The notes: generated by a model from the letters alone, not told the origin. Positions 24,356 to 34,475 are shown, counted from the first letter of the stretch. The stretch: 64,000 nt of DNA from Paenibacillus etheri (GCF_001012825.1 NZ_LCZJ02000018.1:549122-613121); one strand, 5' to 3'. Translations and numbers: made by a program.

Positions 24356-24955
24356 ATGAGAATTCTTATAATAGGCGCAACGGGTACAATTGGAAGTGCT
24401 GTTCGTAGTGAATTGGCATCGCGGCATGAAATTATTTCGGCTGGACGAAATGGAGCGGATATTTCTGTTGACATTACATCCTCCGAAAGCATCACAATAA
24501 TGTATCAGGCAGTAGGCAAAGTGGATGCAGTTATTAGTACAACAGGGAGTGCCTACTTTGGCTCTCTTCTTGAACTGACTCCAGAAAACAATGAAATTGC
24601 TATTCAAAGCAAGTTAAAAGGACAAATAAATCTCGTCTTACTTGGACTTAATCATGTGAATGATCAAGGTAGCTTTACTTTGACAACAGGGATTATTATG
24701 GATGATCCAATAGTGGGTGGGGTATCATCCGCGATGGCTGGTGGAGCTATTAGAGGTTTCGTTCAGTCGGCGGCAATTGAGATGCCTCGTGGGATACGTA
24801 TAAACAATGTGAGCCCTAATGTTTTAGTGGAATCAATGAAAAAGTATGGTCCATATTTTCCTGGCTTTGAGCCTGTGCCTGCCAGCAGGGTAGCACAAGC
24901 TTTCCGAAAAAGCGTCGAAGGTGCTCAAACAGGGCAAACTTATACGGTTTATTGA
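24356..24955 (+). CDS. Short-chain dehydrogenase/reductase-like protein lacking YxxxK
   Basis: 199 residues from ATG 24356 (GGGAGGG 8 nt upstream; the longer frame from 24332 is not needed). The N-terminus MRILIIGATGTIGSAV is the NAD(P)-binding T/GxxxGxG fold, and VSPNVLVES matches the SDR C-terminal part. The usual YxxxK catalytic pair is absent: the region reads SSAMAGGAIRGFVQSAAIE. That is seen in a subgroup of ~200-residue SDRs. It may bind NADP without classic SDR chemistry. Single gene. Confidence 0.75.
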   Translation: MRILIIGATGTIGSAVRSELASRHEIISAGRNGADISVDITSSESITIMYQAVGKVDAVISTTGSAYFGSLLELTPENNEIAIQSKLKGQINLVLLGLNHVNDQGSFTLTTGIIMDDPIVGGVSSAMAGGAIRGFVQSAAIEMPRGIRINNVSPNVLVESMKKYGPYFPGFEPVPASRVAQAFRKSVEGAQTGQTYTVY

Positions 24956-25469
24956 GAGGTTCAGCAAGATTTTTATCCTTTTGGTGTTTAGCCATTTTAC
25001 TTCGTTGCACAGTTGAACTAACGGATAACAATAGTGGAGGAGCTTGCTACGCGGCAGCTCCTCTTTTGTTTCTTGAAATAAAGAACAGAGCCTAATTTTC
25101 GTATGTTCTTTAAAAAAATTATCTTTTTGCATGAACGAATAGCCCCGGTAGTCAGTTTCTAGGAGAGATAACTATACGGACAAGAAAATTAAGCGGTATA
25201 AGCATTCGTGACAAAAACGCAATATTCCCTGAAACACCGAAAGTATCAGAATTAGTTACAGCCTATCATACAAGTATTGAATCTTGTTTGATGAATTGGT
25301 TGCGAATGGCTACATTCAACGGCTGCTTAATAGGATCGTAAGGGGAGTGAGCTAGAGAGGTAAACGTTCATTGAATTCGATATTGAGCATTTCCAAAGGA
25401 AAATAGGCTTTTATGGAGAATATACAAAGGGTTAAATGCTCAATTAACTATAGCTCAGGAGAATAACTA
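24956..25469 (+). other. Intergenic region with a terminator and a decayed frame
   Basis: A terminator is at 25037-25070. From about 25168 to 25341 a 57-residue frame is open without a clear start (including SIRDKNAIF and YHTSIESCLMNWL). It looks like the leftover of a lost gene, not assignable. The rest up to 25469 shows nothing recognisable. Confidence 0.35.
25037..25070 (+). terminator. Terminator after the SDR gene
   Basis: GAGGAGCT and AGCTCCTC form an 8-bp stem with an 11-nt loop, followed by TTTTGTTT. Confidence 0.75.
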
Positions 25470-26180
25470 ATGAATACACACAAGAAAATTCTTATTATTG
25501 AAGATGAACAAGATATTGCTCGAATAATTAGAGATTATATTAACAAGAACGGATATGAGGCTATCATTGCTAACAATGGTAAAGATGCATTACATTTAAT
25601 TGAATTATTGAATCCAGAGTTCATTATTCTGGATATTATGCTACCTGACATTGACGGTATTGAGCTCTGTCGCCAAATTCGTGAAAGAAACAATACTCCT
25701 ATACTTATTTTAAGCGCAAGAGGTAGCGACACGGATAAGGTTCTCGGGCTTGGATTTGGTGCGGATGATTATATGACGAAGCCCTTCTCATTAACCGAGT
25801 TATTGGCAAGAATCAAATCCAATTTACGTAGAGTTGAGATGATAAGTATACCGACGAACCTACCGGACAATGAAGATATTCTACATATTGGAAATATCAC
25901 CATTGATAAAAAGGGTTATAAAGTAACGAAGGAAAACAAGGAAGTTTCACTATCCGCAAAAGAACTTGAGCTGTTATTCTTTCTATCCAAGCATAGAAAC
26001 CAAGTATTCTCAAAAAGCCAGCTATTAGATGCTGTATGGGGCTACACTGCATATGGAGATGAAAGTACGATAACCGTGTATATTCGAAGAATACGAGAGA
26101 AGCTGGAGGATGATCCATCAAACCCCTTGTATATTAGAACAGTCTGGGGGATTGGTTATAAATTCAGCTTCGATGAATGA
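25470..26180 (+). CDS. OmpR/PhoB-family response regulator
   Basis: 236 residues. The receiver domain (1-120) has the acidic patch EDEQD, phosphoacceptor D55 (FIILDIMLPD) and TKPFSL. The C-terminal winged helix (135-233) has the typical ...WGIGYKF ending. It is paired with the histidine kinase starting 21 bp later and lies upstream of an ABC/FtsX transporter, its probable target. Confidence 0.93.
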   Translation: MNTHKKILIIEDEQDIARIIRDYINKNGYEAIIANNGKDALHLIELLNPEFIILDIMLPDIDGIELCRQIRERNNTPILILSARGSDTDKVLGLGFGADDYMTKPFSLTELLARIKSNLRRVEMISIPTNLPDNEDILHIGNITIDKKGYKVTKENKEVSLSAKELELLFFLSKHRNQVFSKSQLLDAVWGYTAYGDESTITVYIRRIREKLEDDPSNPLYIRTVWGIGYKFSFDE

Positions 26181-26201
26181 TAAGTAAGATTGGAGAACCA
26201 T

Positions 26202-27632
26202 ATGTATTTAAGTGATTGGGTTAGAAAATGGTTTAAAGTCGTTCTTGTTTGTCTACTCATCATATTCGGATGTGGGGCAGGTTTGCTCTGGGACAACTAC
26301 AGAAGTGAGCGCGAGGCTGATTCTCGGTATGTAATTAATCAAGTACGGCTCCAAGTGAGCGAGATGATGCTGTATCTAGAGCAATATAATCAGAAGCTTT
26401 ATGATGATCCTATGTTAAAAGACACCCTCCAAGCCATGTCTCAAGATCACCAAGTAAGCTTAATATATGTGCAACTGGATGGCCGTGTTATGTTCAATTC
26501 TTCACCGAACAACACCCTTCAACAAATAGATCTAAAAGCTTCACTGCATTATGATTTATATCATGCAAGAGTAGAGAAGAATACCTATAGCATCGCTTTT
26601 CCAGTGGTGGATGAGGTAACCCAAGTTCAAGTTGGAAATGCGATATTTGCAATGCCTGCAAGTACGGTCTTTGTTGAGGAATCTCACACTATACCCCTGT
26701 TGCTATTTATAATGATCACTTCGTTGCTACTCATCTTATGCATGCTGATGTTTCTTCTTAGGAACAAAGTCAAAAGAGATATCATCCAGCCCATTCATCA
26801 CTTAAAGGAATACTCAGAAGCTATTCTGAAAGGGAACTATGAGCAAAAATCCACATACAAAATCATGGATGAGATCGGCGAGGTCTATGCGACGTTTGAT
26901 CAAATGAGAATGGAAATTATGTACCTTAGCCTTCGAAGAGATGAACAAGAGAAAGCACAGAAGGAACTCATCTCCAATATTTCTCACGAAATCAAGACAC
27001 CTCTGACAACGTTAAAGGCTTACATTGAAGCCATACGTGAGGGGGTGTGTCCTGATATGCCAGCGGTTATGGAATATGTTGAAGTCATGCATAACAATAC
27101 GGATACAATGACGAGATTGATAGAAGATCTGCTGCAGCATGCATTAAAAGAATTAGGACAGATCTCAGTGACGCTTACCGAGCAGTACAGTAGGGACATG
27201 TTGTTTAGGATTCTACAACCAATCGGGCATTATGTTCGTACAACAGGAGTTACTTTCATAGAGCCGCAGGACATTCCTAATGTGTTGATTCAAGTGGATG
27301 CCAATCGGTTGGAACAGGTCATTTCTAATCTCATTACAAACGCGTTGAAACATACATCTGCGGGTGATTCTATTCGTGTGAATATAGAGCTTACGCTGGG
27401 ACAATTAAAAATAACGATAGCAGATACAGGGAAGGGAATTATTCCACAAGATATGCCTTTTGTTTTTGATCGGTATTTTAAAGGGAAGTTGAACTCTAAT
27501 CCTAAAAATGAGGGGTCTGGCTTAGGACTCTCGATTTGTAAACATATTATTGAAGCGCACCATGGGTCCATTTCTTTCAAAAGTGTACAGGGTCAAGGAA
27601 CGGTATTTCATTGCTTGATTCCGTTAGGTTAG
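26202..27632 (+). CDS. Sensor histidine kinase with HAMP domain
   Basis: 476 residues from ATG 26202 (GGAGA upstream; TTG 26190 lies within the spacer). TM1 is about 14-32, followed by an extracellular domain of ~130 residues, TM2 about 163-187, and a HAMP region to ~240. Phosphoacceptor H262 is in SNISHEIKTPLTTL. The ATPase domain has ITNALKHT, ADTGKGI and GSGLGLSI. The extracellular sensor domain distinguishes it from BceS-type intramembrane kinases. It acts with the regulator just upstream. Confidence 0.92.
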   Translation: MYLSDWVRKWFKVVLVCLLIIFGCGAGLLWDNYRSEREADSRYVINQVRLQVSEMMLYLEQYNQKLYDDPMLKDTLQAMSQDHQVSLIYVQLDGRVMFNSSPNNTLQQIDLKASLHYDLYHARVEKNTYSIAFPVVDEVTQVQVGNAIFAMPASTVFVEESHTIPLLLFIMITSLLLILCMLMFLLRNKVKRDIIQPIHHLKEYSEAILKGNYEQKSTYKIMDEIGEVYATFDQMRMEIMYLSLRRDEQEKAQKELISNISHEIKTPLTTLKAYIEAIREGVCPDMPAVMEYVEVMHNNTDTMTRLIEDLLQHALKELGQISVTLTEQYSRDMLFRILQPIGHYVRTTGVTFIEPQDIPNVLIQVDANRLEQVISNLITNALKHTSAGDSIRVNIELTLGQLKITIADTGKGIIPQDMPFVFDRYFKGKLNSNPKNEGSGLGLSICKHIIEAHHGSISFKSVQGQGTVFHCLIPLG

Positions 27633-27642
27633 GTTGTGGCTG

Positions 27643-27661
27643 TAATATTTCATTAATATTT
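27643..27661 (+). promoter_or_regulatory. 11-bp-spaced direct repeats before the ABC genes
   Basis: TAATATTT occurs at 27643-27650 and 27654-27661, 11 bp apart. That is one helical turn, the arrangement bound by OmpR-family dimers. It is placed just after the kinase gene and 68 bp before the ABC start. Confidence 0.4.
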
Positions 27662-27728
27662 AGATAAGAGTCTATACATAAGTGCCCTTTACAATGAGAA
27701 TATGACATAATTTCAGGAGGGCTTTCAA

Positions 27729-28487
27729 TTGGTTAAGAAAGTAATCATTCAAGCTACGAATCTTTGCAAAACCTATTCCACGGGCAGCGAACAATTTCAT
27801 GCGATCAGAAATTTAGATTTAGAAGTTTATGAAGGGGATTTCACAGTTATCATGGGGAATTCAGGCTCGGGTAAGTCTACGCTACTGTATCTTCTTAGTG
27901 GGCTTGATTCCGTTACGGTAGGCGAGGTTTATTTTAAAGAACAATGTATCGACAGCTATAAGGAGAAGCAACTAGCAGATTTTAGGGCAACTAGAATCGG
28001 ATATATTTATCAAAGTATTAATCTGGTGCCTGACCTTACCTTATATGAGAATATCGCATTGCCTGGGTACATTGCCGGACACTCCAAGAAGAAGGTGAAG
28101 AGCATAGCGTTCTCACTTATGAAAGCAATGGAAATTGAGGGTCAGCAGCATCGACTACCCTCCCAGACCTCAGGTGGTCAGCAACAAAGAGCGGCGATTG
28201 CCAGAGCATTGATCAATACTCCAGATGTAATATTTGCGGACGAGCCAACCGGAAGTTTAAATTATGACCATGGTGTGGCGGTCCTAGATATTCTAACGGA
28301 TATGAATCGTAAAGGGCAGTCCGTGGTCATGGTAACCCATGATATTAAAGCGGCTTGCAGAGCTGACCGTCTTATCTTGATAAAAGATGGAAAAATCGCG
28401 GACGTGCTGGAGTTTGATAAGTTTGACAATACCCAACTCCATGACAGAGAAGCGATCATTTTCTCTTGCGTCTCAGGAAAGGGGTAA
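27729..28487 (+). CDS. ABC transporter ATP-binding protein (MacB/LolD-like)
   Basis: 252 residues; TTG start with GGAGG 8 nt before it. Walker A is GNSGSGKST, the signature is SGGQQQR, Walker B VIFADEPTGSL and the switch histidine is in MVTHD. This is the short ATPase type that drives FtsX-fold permeases. The permease gene follows after 6 bp. Likely export, or mechanotransmission against an antimicrobial peptide or lipid; substrate not known. Confidence 0.93.
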   Translation: MVKKVIIQATNLCKTYSTGSEQFHAIRNLDLEVYEGDFTVIMGNSGSGKSTLLYLLSGLDSVTVGEVYFKEQCIDSYKEKQLADFRATRIGYIYQSINLVPDLTLYENIALPGYIAGHSKKKVKSIAFSLMKAMEIEGQQHRLPSQTSGGQQQRAAIARALINTPDVIFADEPTGSLNYDHGVAVLDILTDMNRKGQSVVMVTHDIKAACRADRLILIKDGKIADVLEFDKFDNTQLHDREAIIFSCVSGKG

Positions 28488-28493
28488 GCGCTT

Positions 28494-30917
28494 ATGTATG
28501 CAGTCTACTCTCTTTGTTTAGCTAATTTAAGAAAAAAGAAAGTACACAATGGCCTGATTGGCATACTCATCCTCTTATCGACATTACTCCTTGCTACATC
28601 GGTTACGGTTATATTGAATACAAATAATTTATTTACGGATATGCACAATAAAACACATGGCTCTCATGAGATGTTGACGTTAGGCGATGAGCTACATGAC
28701 CCGCAAAAGGTACATCAATGGTGGAATGAACAAGAAGGGGTTACATCGTCAGAATTGATCCCGTTTAGAACCTTATCCGGAATGACCAATCAGGGGAAAG
28801 AGCCTTCTACAGCACTTTCAAGCCTAACTTTATATATGATGGATACGCCTGTGCGTCCTTATGCGGTAGATGAGCTTATATTTGCACAAGGAGATGAGAG
28901 ATTAAAGCCAGAGAAAGGGACGATATGGCTTCCTACGTCCATTGCCTATTTATACGATATTTCAGCAGGGGATACACTTGGATTTACAACAGGTGAGAAG
29001 AATTTTGAATTGAAAGTATCAGCCGTCATTGTGGATATGCCTTACGGAGCCCCCTTTCCGACATCTGTACGCATATGGATGAATCAGCAGGACTATAATG
29101 AGCAATTTGATGCCATGCAGGGTAAAGATCAGTACATGATGGGACTTAGATTTGATGATTATAGTCAGAGCATAAGTTATTGGGAACAATTTGAACAAGA
29201 CATGGGTATGCCTTATCTTGATTCAAAAAGAACTTTTGAGGGAATGTCTTCTTTTTATCTGATTATGAATAAAATGATTGGTTTTATTATGATCTTTCTA
29301 GGTTTCGTGATGATGCTTGTGGCTTTATTTACGATTGGATTTACGATATCAGACGACATCATATCCAATTATAAAACGATTGGTGTAATCAAAGCATTGG
29401 GGTTATCCGCAAGGAGGTTAATAGGGGTCTATTTAACGCAATATGCAATGATTGCTATGGTCGCGATTATCCCTGGATTAATTGCTAGTCAATGGGTATC
29501 GAGCTTTATCGTAGAAAGTGCACTTTCATCCCTGAAGACCGGAATCATGGAGATCAATCTGGAAGGGAATCTTATAGCCGTAGCTGTCGGAATCTTTGTA
29601 CTTATCCTTGTCATATTGTGTGTGTTGTTCTATTCCAACAAAGCTCGGCGTGTACAGCCTATGCAAGCCATCCGATATGGGATGTCCGAAAGTGCTAATA
29701 GCACAATGACCAAACGATTCGCTGCTAAAGAAAATCATAGCATTTCTTTCGGTAGATCACCGCTACTTGTCGTTATTGGGTTAAGAAATATGTTAAAGAA
29801 TAGGAAGGCTTCCCTTCTAATGATGCTTCTAACCACCATTATGTCAGCAGTGCTTGTGCTGGGGTTTGTCCTATTAAACAGTATCAGTTCTATTAAGCAG
29901 ACAGCACCATTATGGGGGTATGATTCATCCGATATTGCACTACAGATTAATAATAAATCAGCCTTTTCTCGAGAGGAGTTTGATAAAGCGATATTGTCTG
30001 ATCCCAGGATAAAAAATATAGGGTGGGCTGGATTTGTAAATGGTGTTGTTTCCTCGGAAAGGAACCTTAATACTGAACATTCAATGGTCCAACCCATGAA
30101 CTTTCAGATAGATATTTTAGATGGAACATATGATGAGTTAGGATATACCACATTAAGAGGAGAGAACCCTCGCCATAAAAATGAAATCGCGATTGGAATC
30201 AATGTAGCTAAACAACTGAACAAAGATGTAGGAGATATTGTAGAGGTGTATCTCGAAGGATATAAGCATATGCTTACGGTTACTGGAATCTATCAGTCCA
30301 TAGCTAATATGTCCTACTCAGCAAGAATTGCAGTGGATGTGATCAAAGTGAATCAAACTGATTATAACGGTTTTATTATAGCTAATATTAATTTGAAAAA
30401 TAATCGAGATGCTGATCATGTAGTAAATGAAATAAATGTGAAATATAAAGACTCTGCATCAGCAGTTGCTCAGCAAACCTTATTAGATGCTACAATTAAA
30501 CAAGCTGTTGCATCTTTAATTCTGCCCATGAGTATCATGGGATTGTTATTCACTGGAGTTACAATCATCATCATATACAGTACTAGTCGGATTAACATCA
30601 GAAAAGAGAGCAAAACCTATGGCATATATAAATCCATAGGACTAACTTCAACTAAAATTAGATTGTCTCTCACGCTGGGGACCTTAGTTCTTTCTACGAT
30701 CGGAGCCGTCATAGGTATATTGGTGGGAGTGTATCTTCTGCCTAAGATTCTAGGAAGTATTCTCTCGGATTATGGCATAGCTGAATTACCTTTAGTACTG
30801 AATTGGGGAGGGATCATTGCCTTTGCCTGTGTGGCTATGATTTCAGCAGGGCTTGGTTCTTGGGCTTCCTCAAGAGTGATCGCGAAAGCTTCCCCACAAA
30901 TTCTTGTGATTGAGTAA
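28494..30917 (+). CDS. FtsX-family ABC permease with two FtsX domains
   Basis: 807 residues. TM1 is about 18-40, then a large extracellular domain, then a first FtsX domain of three helices (~260-375). A cytoplasmic link and another TM (~435) lead to a second extracellular domain and a second FtsX domain (~660-800). The duplicated layout fits the long type 7 ABC permeases. Forms a transporter with the preceding ATPase and is probably regulated by the adjacent two-component system. A strong terminator follows. Confidence 0.88.
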   Translation: MYAVYSLCLANLRKKKVHNGLIGILILLSTLLLATSVTVILNTNNLFTDMHNKTHGSHEMLTLGDELHDPQKVHQWWNEQEGVTSSELIPFRTLSGMTNQGKEPSTALSSLTLYMMDTPVRPYAVDELIFAQGDERLKPEKGTIWLPTSIAYLYDISAGDTLGFTTGEKNFELKVSAVIVDMPYGAPFPTSVRIWMNQQDYNEQFDAMQGKDQYMMGLRFDDYSQSISYWEQFEQDMGMPYLDSKRTFEGMSSFYLIMNKMIGFIMIFLGFVMMLVALFTIGFTISDDIISNYKTIGVIKALGLSARRLIGVYLTQYAMIAMVAIIPGLIASQWVSSFIVESALSSLKTGIMEINLEGNLIAVAVGIFVLILVILCVLFYSNKARRVQPMQAIRYGMSESANSTMTKRFAAKENHSISFGRSPLLVVIGLRNMLKNRKASLLMMLLTTIMSAVLVLGFVLLNSISSIKQTAPLWGYDSSDIALQINNKSAFSREEFDKAILSDPRIKNIGWAGFVNGVVSSERNLNTEHSMVQPMNFQIDILDGTYDELGYTTLRGENPRHKNEIAIGINVAKQLNKDVGDIVEVYLEGYKHMLTVTGIYQSIANMSYSARIAVDVIKVNQTDYNGFIIANINLKNNRDADHVVNEINVKYKDSASAVAQQTLLDATIKQAVASLILPMSIMGLLFTGVTIIIIYSTSRINIRKESKTYGIYKSIGLTSTKIRLSLTLGTLVLSTIGAVIGILVGVYLLPKILGSILSDYGIAELPLVLNWGGIIAFACVAMISAGLGSWASSRVIAKASPQILVIE

Positions 30918-30993
30918 ACATTATTTTTCTATAGTACTCCATCTGAGATATGGAGTTCCTGATGAATATACTCACTTCCCTTGCTAGTTACTG

Positions 30994-31022
30994 GCCAGCG
31001 TCTGAAGACGCTGGCTTTTTAT
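30994..31022 (+). terminator. Terminator of the ABC operon
   Basis: GCCAGCGTC-TGAA-GACGCTGGC, a perfect 9-bp stem with tetraloop, then TTTTTATT. Confidence 0.92.
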
Positions 31023-31253
31023 TGAATATGGATTTAGTCTAATATCGCTTGATAAGTGTATAGGCTAGCGGAGTTCATACACTAACGAGAAGAAGTTGGA
31101 TCAACGGTGATCGCCTTATTTAAAGGTTTATAGAATGGAATAAAAAGGAGCGGACTTCTAATGCTCAAGAATAACATCAACGGTACTTCTTTATTATTGT
31201 ATAATAATACCATGTGTATAATGTTTTGATCTTTGGGGAGTTGAGTAGCTGTT

Positions 31254-31724
31254 ATGTTGCGAAAATTACTAATTGTTTTGATATTGAATGTAATTAGCAT
31301 TTTAGCTGTAGACAGGATGACTTTTAAGTATAGTTCTGGCGGGAGTATTTCAGGGAATGGAAATCCAGGTTTTATCGCATTGGCTGTAGGATTATTTTTG
31401 TTCATTATTTTATTATTCTATGTAGGTGTATTAATTAGGGGGTTCATTAGTAAGAGCAGAAGCAAATTCGTTAATATCACACTCCCATTAACCTCCATAC
31501 TTATTTTAGGAATAATGATCATGGGAGAATTATCTAAAATTCGTTCGTTGTCTAAAAATCTCAATGGATTTACTAACAATAAAGACTCGGTAGTGTATCG
31601 TTTCGGTTGGATTAACCAATATACAAATAACCTGTTTTTTAATGGATACATTCTTTTCGCCGGTGTGGCATTAACGTTTTTCATCGTTTGGGTAGTGACT
31701 AGGGGTTTCAGGTCTAAGTTATAA
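31254..31724 (+). CDS. Small membrane protein of unknown function
   Basis: 156 residues with about four hydrophobic segments (near 5-20, 42-65, 79-93 and 130-148) and short polar loops. No family recognised. It stands alone between a terminator and a 350-bp stretch. GGGGAG lies 13 nt before the ATG, a rather long spacing. Confidence 0.55.
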   Translation: MLRKLLIVLILNVISILAVDRMTFKYSSGGSISGNGNPGFIALAVGLFLFIILLFYVGVLIRGFISKSRSKFVNITLPLTSILILGIMIMGELSKIRSLSKNLNGFTNNKDSVVYRFGWINQYTNNLFFNGYILFAGVALTFFIVWVVTRGFRSKL

Positions 31725-32078
31725 AATAATGTTTAAATGCCCCACGACAACTCAAAAAGTACCTAATAGAATAGTCAAGGAAAAGTTGCTTTATCTATTG
31801 CATATCCTCATAATCCTGTGAATAGCTTTCCGTTATCAGAGAACTGGATACCAAAAATGTAGATCCTAATGAAATAGTTGTATAAAAATTTGATATACGC
31901 GCAGAGAAATTCCGGTGAATAGCGTCAAATAGAAGTAGCCGTTAAGAAAGATTTATTGGGGTCTTAAGTTCCTTGTTGCAGTCGAACAGTTCTTAAGCTT
32001 TTTGTAAGAATTGGATAAGAAAAAAGAAAGTTCCGTTATGTACAATGTATGAAATGAGAGACTATAACCGTATTAAGG
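31725..32078 (+). other. Intergenic region, nothing recognised
   Basis: About 350 bp with scattered stops in all frames and no convincing hairpin-T terminator, RNA or repeat. It must contain the promoter of the YkoP-like gene. Confidence 0.4.
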
Positions 32079-32684
32079 ATGGTGAATGAGTTGGGCTTCA
32101 AAATACGTAAAACTACGGTGCAGTCCGTCTGGATGATGTGGGAAAAAGCTTTTGCGTTGCTATCACATTTTCGCGGATCGCATAAGTCGCGTTTTGGTAT
32201 ATGTACCGTGATGCTAAAAAAGCATCGGGGACAGCCTATTGTATGCCAGGACGCCACGGTCATCAATCAGGGAGAGTGGGTGGGAGAACTCCACCTTGAC
32301 AATGAAAGAATCCTGAAGTTGATCCGGTCCGAAGGATCGGATCGTGCCGCACTCCAAACGGCTCGCATGCTGCGTAAATCAATGCAGCAAATCAATGAAG
32401 CCTTCGAATCGCAGTCTGAGTTCAGGCAGGTCAAGGCTTTATTGGGGATTACATTGCTCCATCGGGGATTAACACACGGTCTTGGTTTTGAACAACAAAA
32501 TATAAAGTCCGGCGTTTTTGAACGCATCACCACCATCTATCTTCGATTACTGCTGTCTGCCATGCACCCGGAAGGGAGACAAAGAATCAATCGGCGAACA
32601 GAGCAACTGGTCCCGATGTTACTGATTCATTCACGTGCCTCACTGAAGAACCGGTTCTCACCCGGACAGAACTACTCTGGATAG
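32079..32684 (+). CDS. YkoP-like protein
   Basis: 201 residues. The stretch WVGELHLDNERILKLI followed by ARMLRKSMQQI and LLGITLLHRGLTHGLGFE resembles the YkoP domain of B. subtilis and related sporeformers, of unknown function, often next to or fused with polysaccharide deacetylases. Here a deacetylase gene follows after 30 bp, which supports the call. The N-terminal ~50 residues are basic and the ribosome site is weak, so the start is uncertain. Confidence 0.6.
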   Translation: MVNELGFKIRKTTVQSVWMMWEKAFALLSHFRGSHKSRFGICTVMLKKHRGQPIVCQDATVINQGEWVGELHLDNERILKLIRSEGSDRAALQTARMLRKSMQQINEAFESQSEFRQVKALLGITLLHRGLTHGLGFEQQNIKSGVFERITTIYLRLLLSAMHPEGRQRINRRTEQLVPMLLIHSRASLKNRFSPGQNYSG

Positions 32685-32714
32685 GTCTTACGCTTGTTAT
32701 ATGGAGGTGTAATC

Positions 32715-33413
32715 ATGCTTACATATCTGATAGGAGGAATACTATGTGCCGCCGCTCTTTACATGTTTATTCCGAGCTTGATTACACGAGTGAGCGGATT
32801 TGGTGTCTTTCGCAAAGGAACGGTAAAAAAACAGGTGGCATTCACTTTTGATGATGGGCCACATCCGAAGTATACGCCGGAATTGCTGGATTTATTGAAG
32901 TTACATCAAGTGAAGGCTACTTTTTTCGTGCTTGGATCGCGAGCGGAGCAGTATCCAGATCTGATCAGAAGAATGGATCGGGAAGGCCATCAGATTGGCA
33001 TCCATAATTATTGCCATACATCTAATTGGCTGATGCTGCCCAGTACGATTAGGCGAGAACATCTGGACCGCTCCGCTGATATTATAGAGTCTATTGTCGG
33101 AATCAGACCCAATCATTACCGTCCACCCTGGGGATTAATCAATCTATTTGATTTCTTTCGGCACAAGCAGTATCGAATTGTTCTATGGTCACTGAAGGCG
33201 GGCGACTGGAACATCCGGGCCTGTCAAACCCGGATGCAGGCCATTCTGTTAGGAGGAATCACCGATGGCTCCGTTGTCTTACTTCACGACAGCGGTGAGA
33301 CTGCGGGCGCGGACCGGCATGCTCCTCATTTTATGCTGCAAGCTTTAGAAGAAGTGCTAAACCAACTGCAGGCAAGAAACCTGCAATTTGTTCGCCTTGA
33401 CGAAATGTCTTGA
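32715..33413 (+). CDS. Polysaccharide deacetylase (NodB/CE4 family), membrane-anchored
   Basis: 232 residues from ATG 32715 (GGAGGTG 5 nt upstream). An N-terminal hydrophobic helix (2-20) anchors or exports it. NodB motif 1 is TFDDGPHPKYT with the catalytic and metal aspartates, motif 2 is HNYCHTSNW, motif 3 is RPPWG, and the last motif LLHD. It would remove N-acetyl groups from an extracellular polysaccharide such as peptidoglycan or chitin-type chains. It forms an operon with the YkoP-like gene, matching the ykoP neighbourhood of other bacilli. Confidence 0.88.
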   Translation: MLTYLIGGILCAAALYMFIPSLITRVSGFGVFRKGTVKKQVAFTFDDGPHPKYTPELLDLLKLHQVKATFFVLGSRAEQYPDLIRRMDREGHQIGIHNYCHTSNWLMLPSTIRREHLDRSADIIESIVGIRPNHYRPPWGLINLFDFFRHKQYRIVLWSLKAGDWNIRACQTRMQAILLGGITDGSVVLLHDSGETAGADRHAPHFMLQALEEVLNQLQARNLQFVRLDEMS

Positions 33414-33434
33414 CGTATTCCAGTGATGTTGCTA

Positions 33435-34274
33435 TTAAGACTTAAATTGTTTGCGGAAGCAAAGCGGCGAGATGCCCATCATTAATTTGAAGGTTCGTCC
33501 AAAATGGGAAGTGTTGTCAAATCCTACCATACCTGCAATTTCAGTAACATTAAAGGAAGAGCCGACCAGCAGATCACGCGCTTCTTTGATACGGATATTA
33601 TTGATGTATTCAATGAAGTTGAAGCCGGTGGCTTCTTTAAAAGTTCGGCAAAGGTAGGAAGAGCTTATGTCGAATTGCCGTGAAATCTCACAGAGCTTAA
33701 GGGGTTCCATATAATGTTGATTTACATAATTAACGATGCCCAGAACTTTTTTGTGGATACGATTGGATTCCACCAATGGAGCTACACGGCTGTCAAATAG
33801 TTTGCGATTAAGATAGAGCAGTAATTCCACCAGTAATATTTGTTGGTACTGTTCATATCCGCGGGCTTGCTTCTTCCCCTCCTGGATCATCTTCTGAAAA
33901 AGCTGTTCGATGAAATACTGATCCTTGCCGGTCATCTTCAAAGCGCGGTAATCACTTTTGAAGAACTCGAGCAGTTCCTCAGATTGACCGCCAGTGCAGA
34001 AATGCTGCAGGAATTCTTTCTTGAACAGCAGTGTAACCCGTTCATACATATTGCAGCCGGAATTAACCAGTTTGTGCATTTCGTTAATATCCATAAACAG
34101 TAGTGTTCCGCCCGCAACCTGGTAAGTTCTTTCCCCAATAAAATAATAAAAATCCCCGGATATTAAATACAAAATCTCATATGCATCATGATAGTGTCTT
34201 GAAGGCATGCTGGTGTATACCTGTTTCTTTCGGCTGATATCAAAAAGAGTAGACTCATAAAATACCGGCTTCAT
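33435..34274 (-). CDS. AraC-family transcriptional regulator with cupin domain
   Basis: 279 residues. The N-terminal half is a cupin-like sensor (SRHYHDAYEILYLISG, GTLLFMDINEMH). The C-terminal half has two helix-turn-helix motifs (LCEISRQFDISSSYLCRTFK and VTEIAGMVGFDNTSHFGRTF). AGGAGGTG precedes the ATG. It is divergent from the chitosanase gene, so control of chitosan use is plausible. Such cupin-AraC proteins usually sense sugars. Confidence 0.9.
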   Translation of the reverse strand: MKPVFYESTLFDISRKKQVYTSMPSRHYHDAYEILYLISGDFYYFIGERTYQVAGGTLLFMDINEMHKLVNSGCNMYERVTLLFKKEFLQHFCTGGQSEELLEFFKSDYRALKMTGKDQYFIEQLFQKMIQEGKKQARGYEQYQQILLVELLLYLNRKLFDSRVAPLVESNRIHKKVLGIVNYVNQHYMEPLKLCEISRQFDISSSYLCRTFKEATGFNFIEYINNIRIKEARDLLVGSSFNVTEIAGMVGFDNTSHFGRTFKLMMGISPLCFRKQFKS

Positions 34275-34475
34275 ACAGCACCTCCTAAAAATATTGTAGT
34301 CTTAATCTCTGGTTTATAGCAACATATGTATAAAAATTTAATCATTACAAGAAAATACGTGCTGTTTAGACAAACTGTTTAGGATAAGCTTGAATTGAAT
34401 TTACCAAGTGTTGGGAAAAAAGGAGGGTTGTCATGCTCAAATAGGTTTGGGGATAAGGTTCACTGCTGTTCAAAG

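Noticed and set aside
31082-31405. Minus-strand frame of 107 codons overlapping the small membrane protein gene
   Set aside because: Antisense shadow; the plus-strand frame has clear helix pattern and a possible ribosome site.
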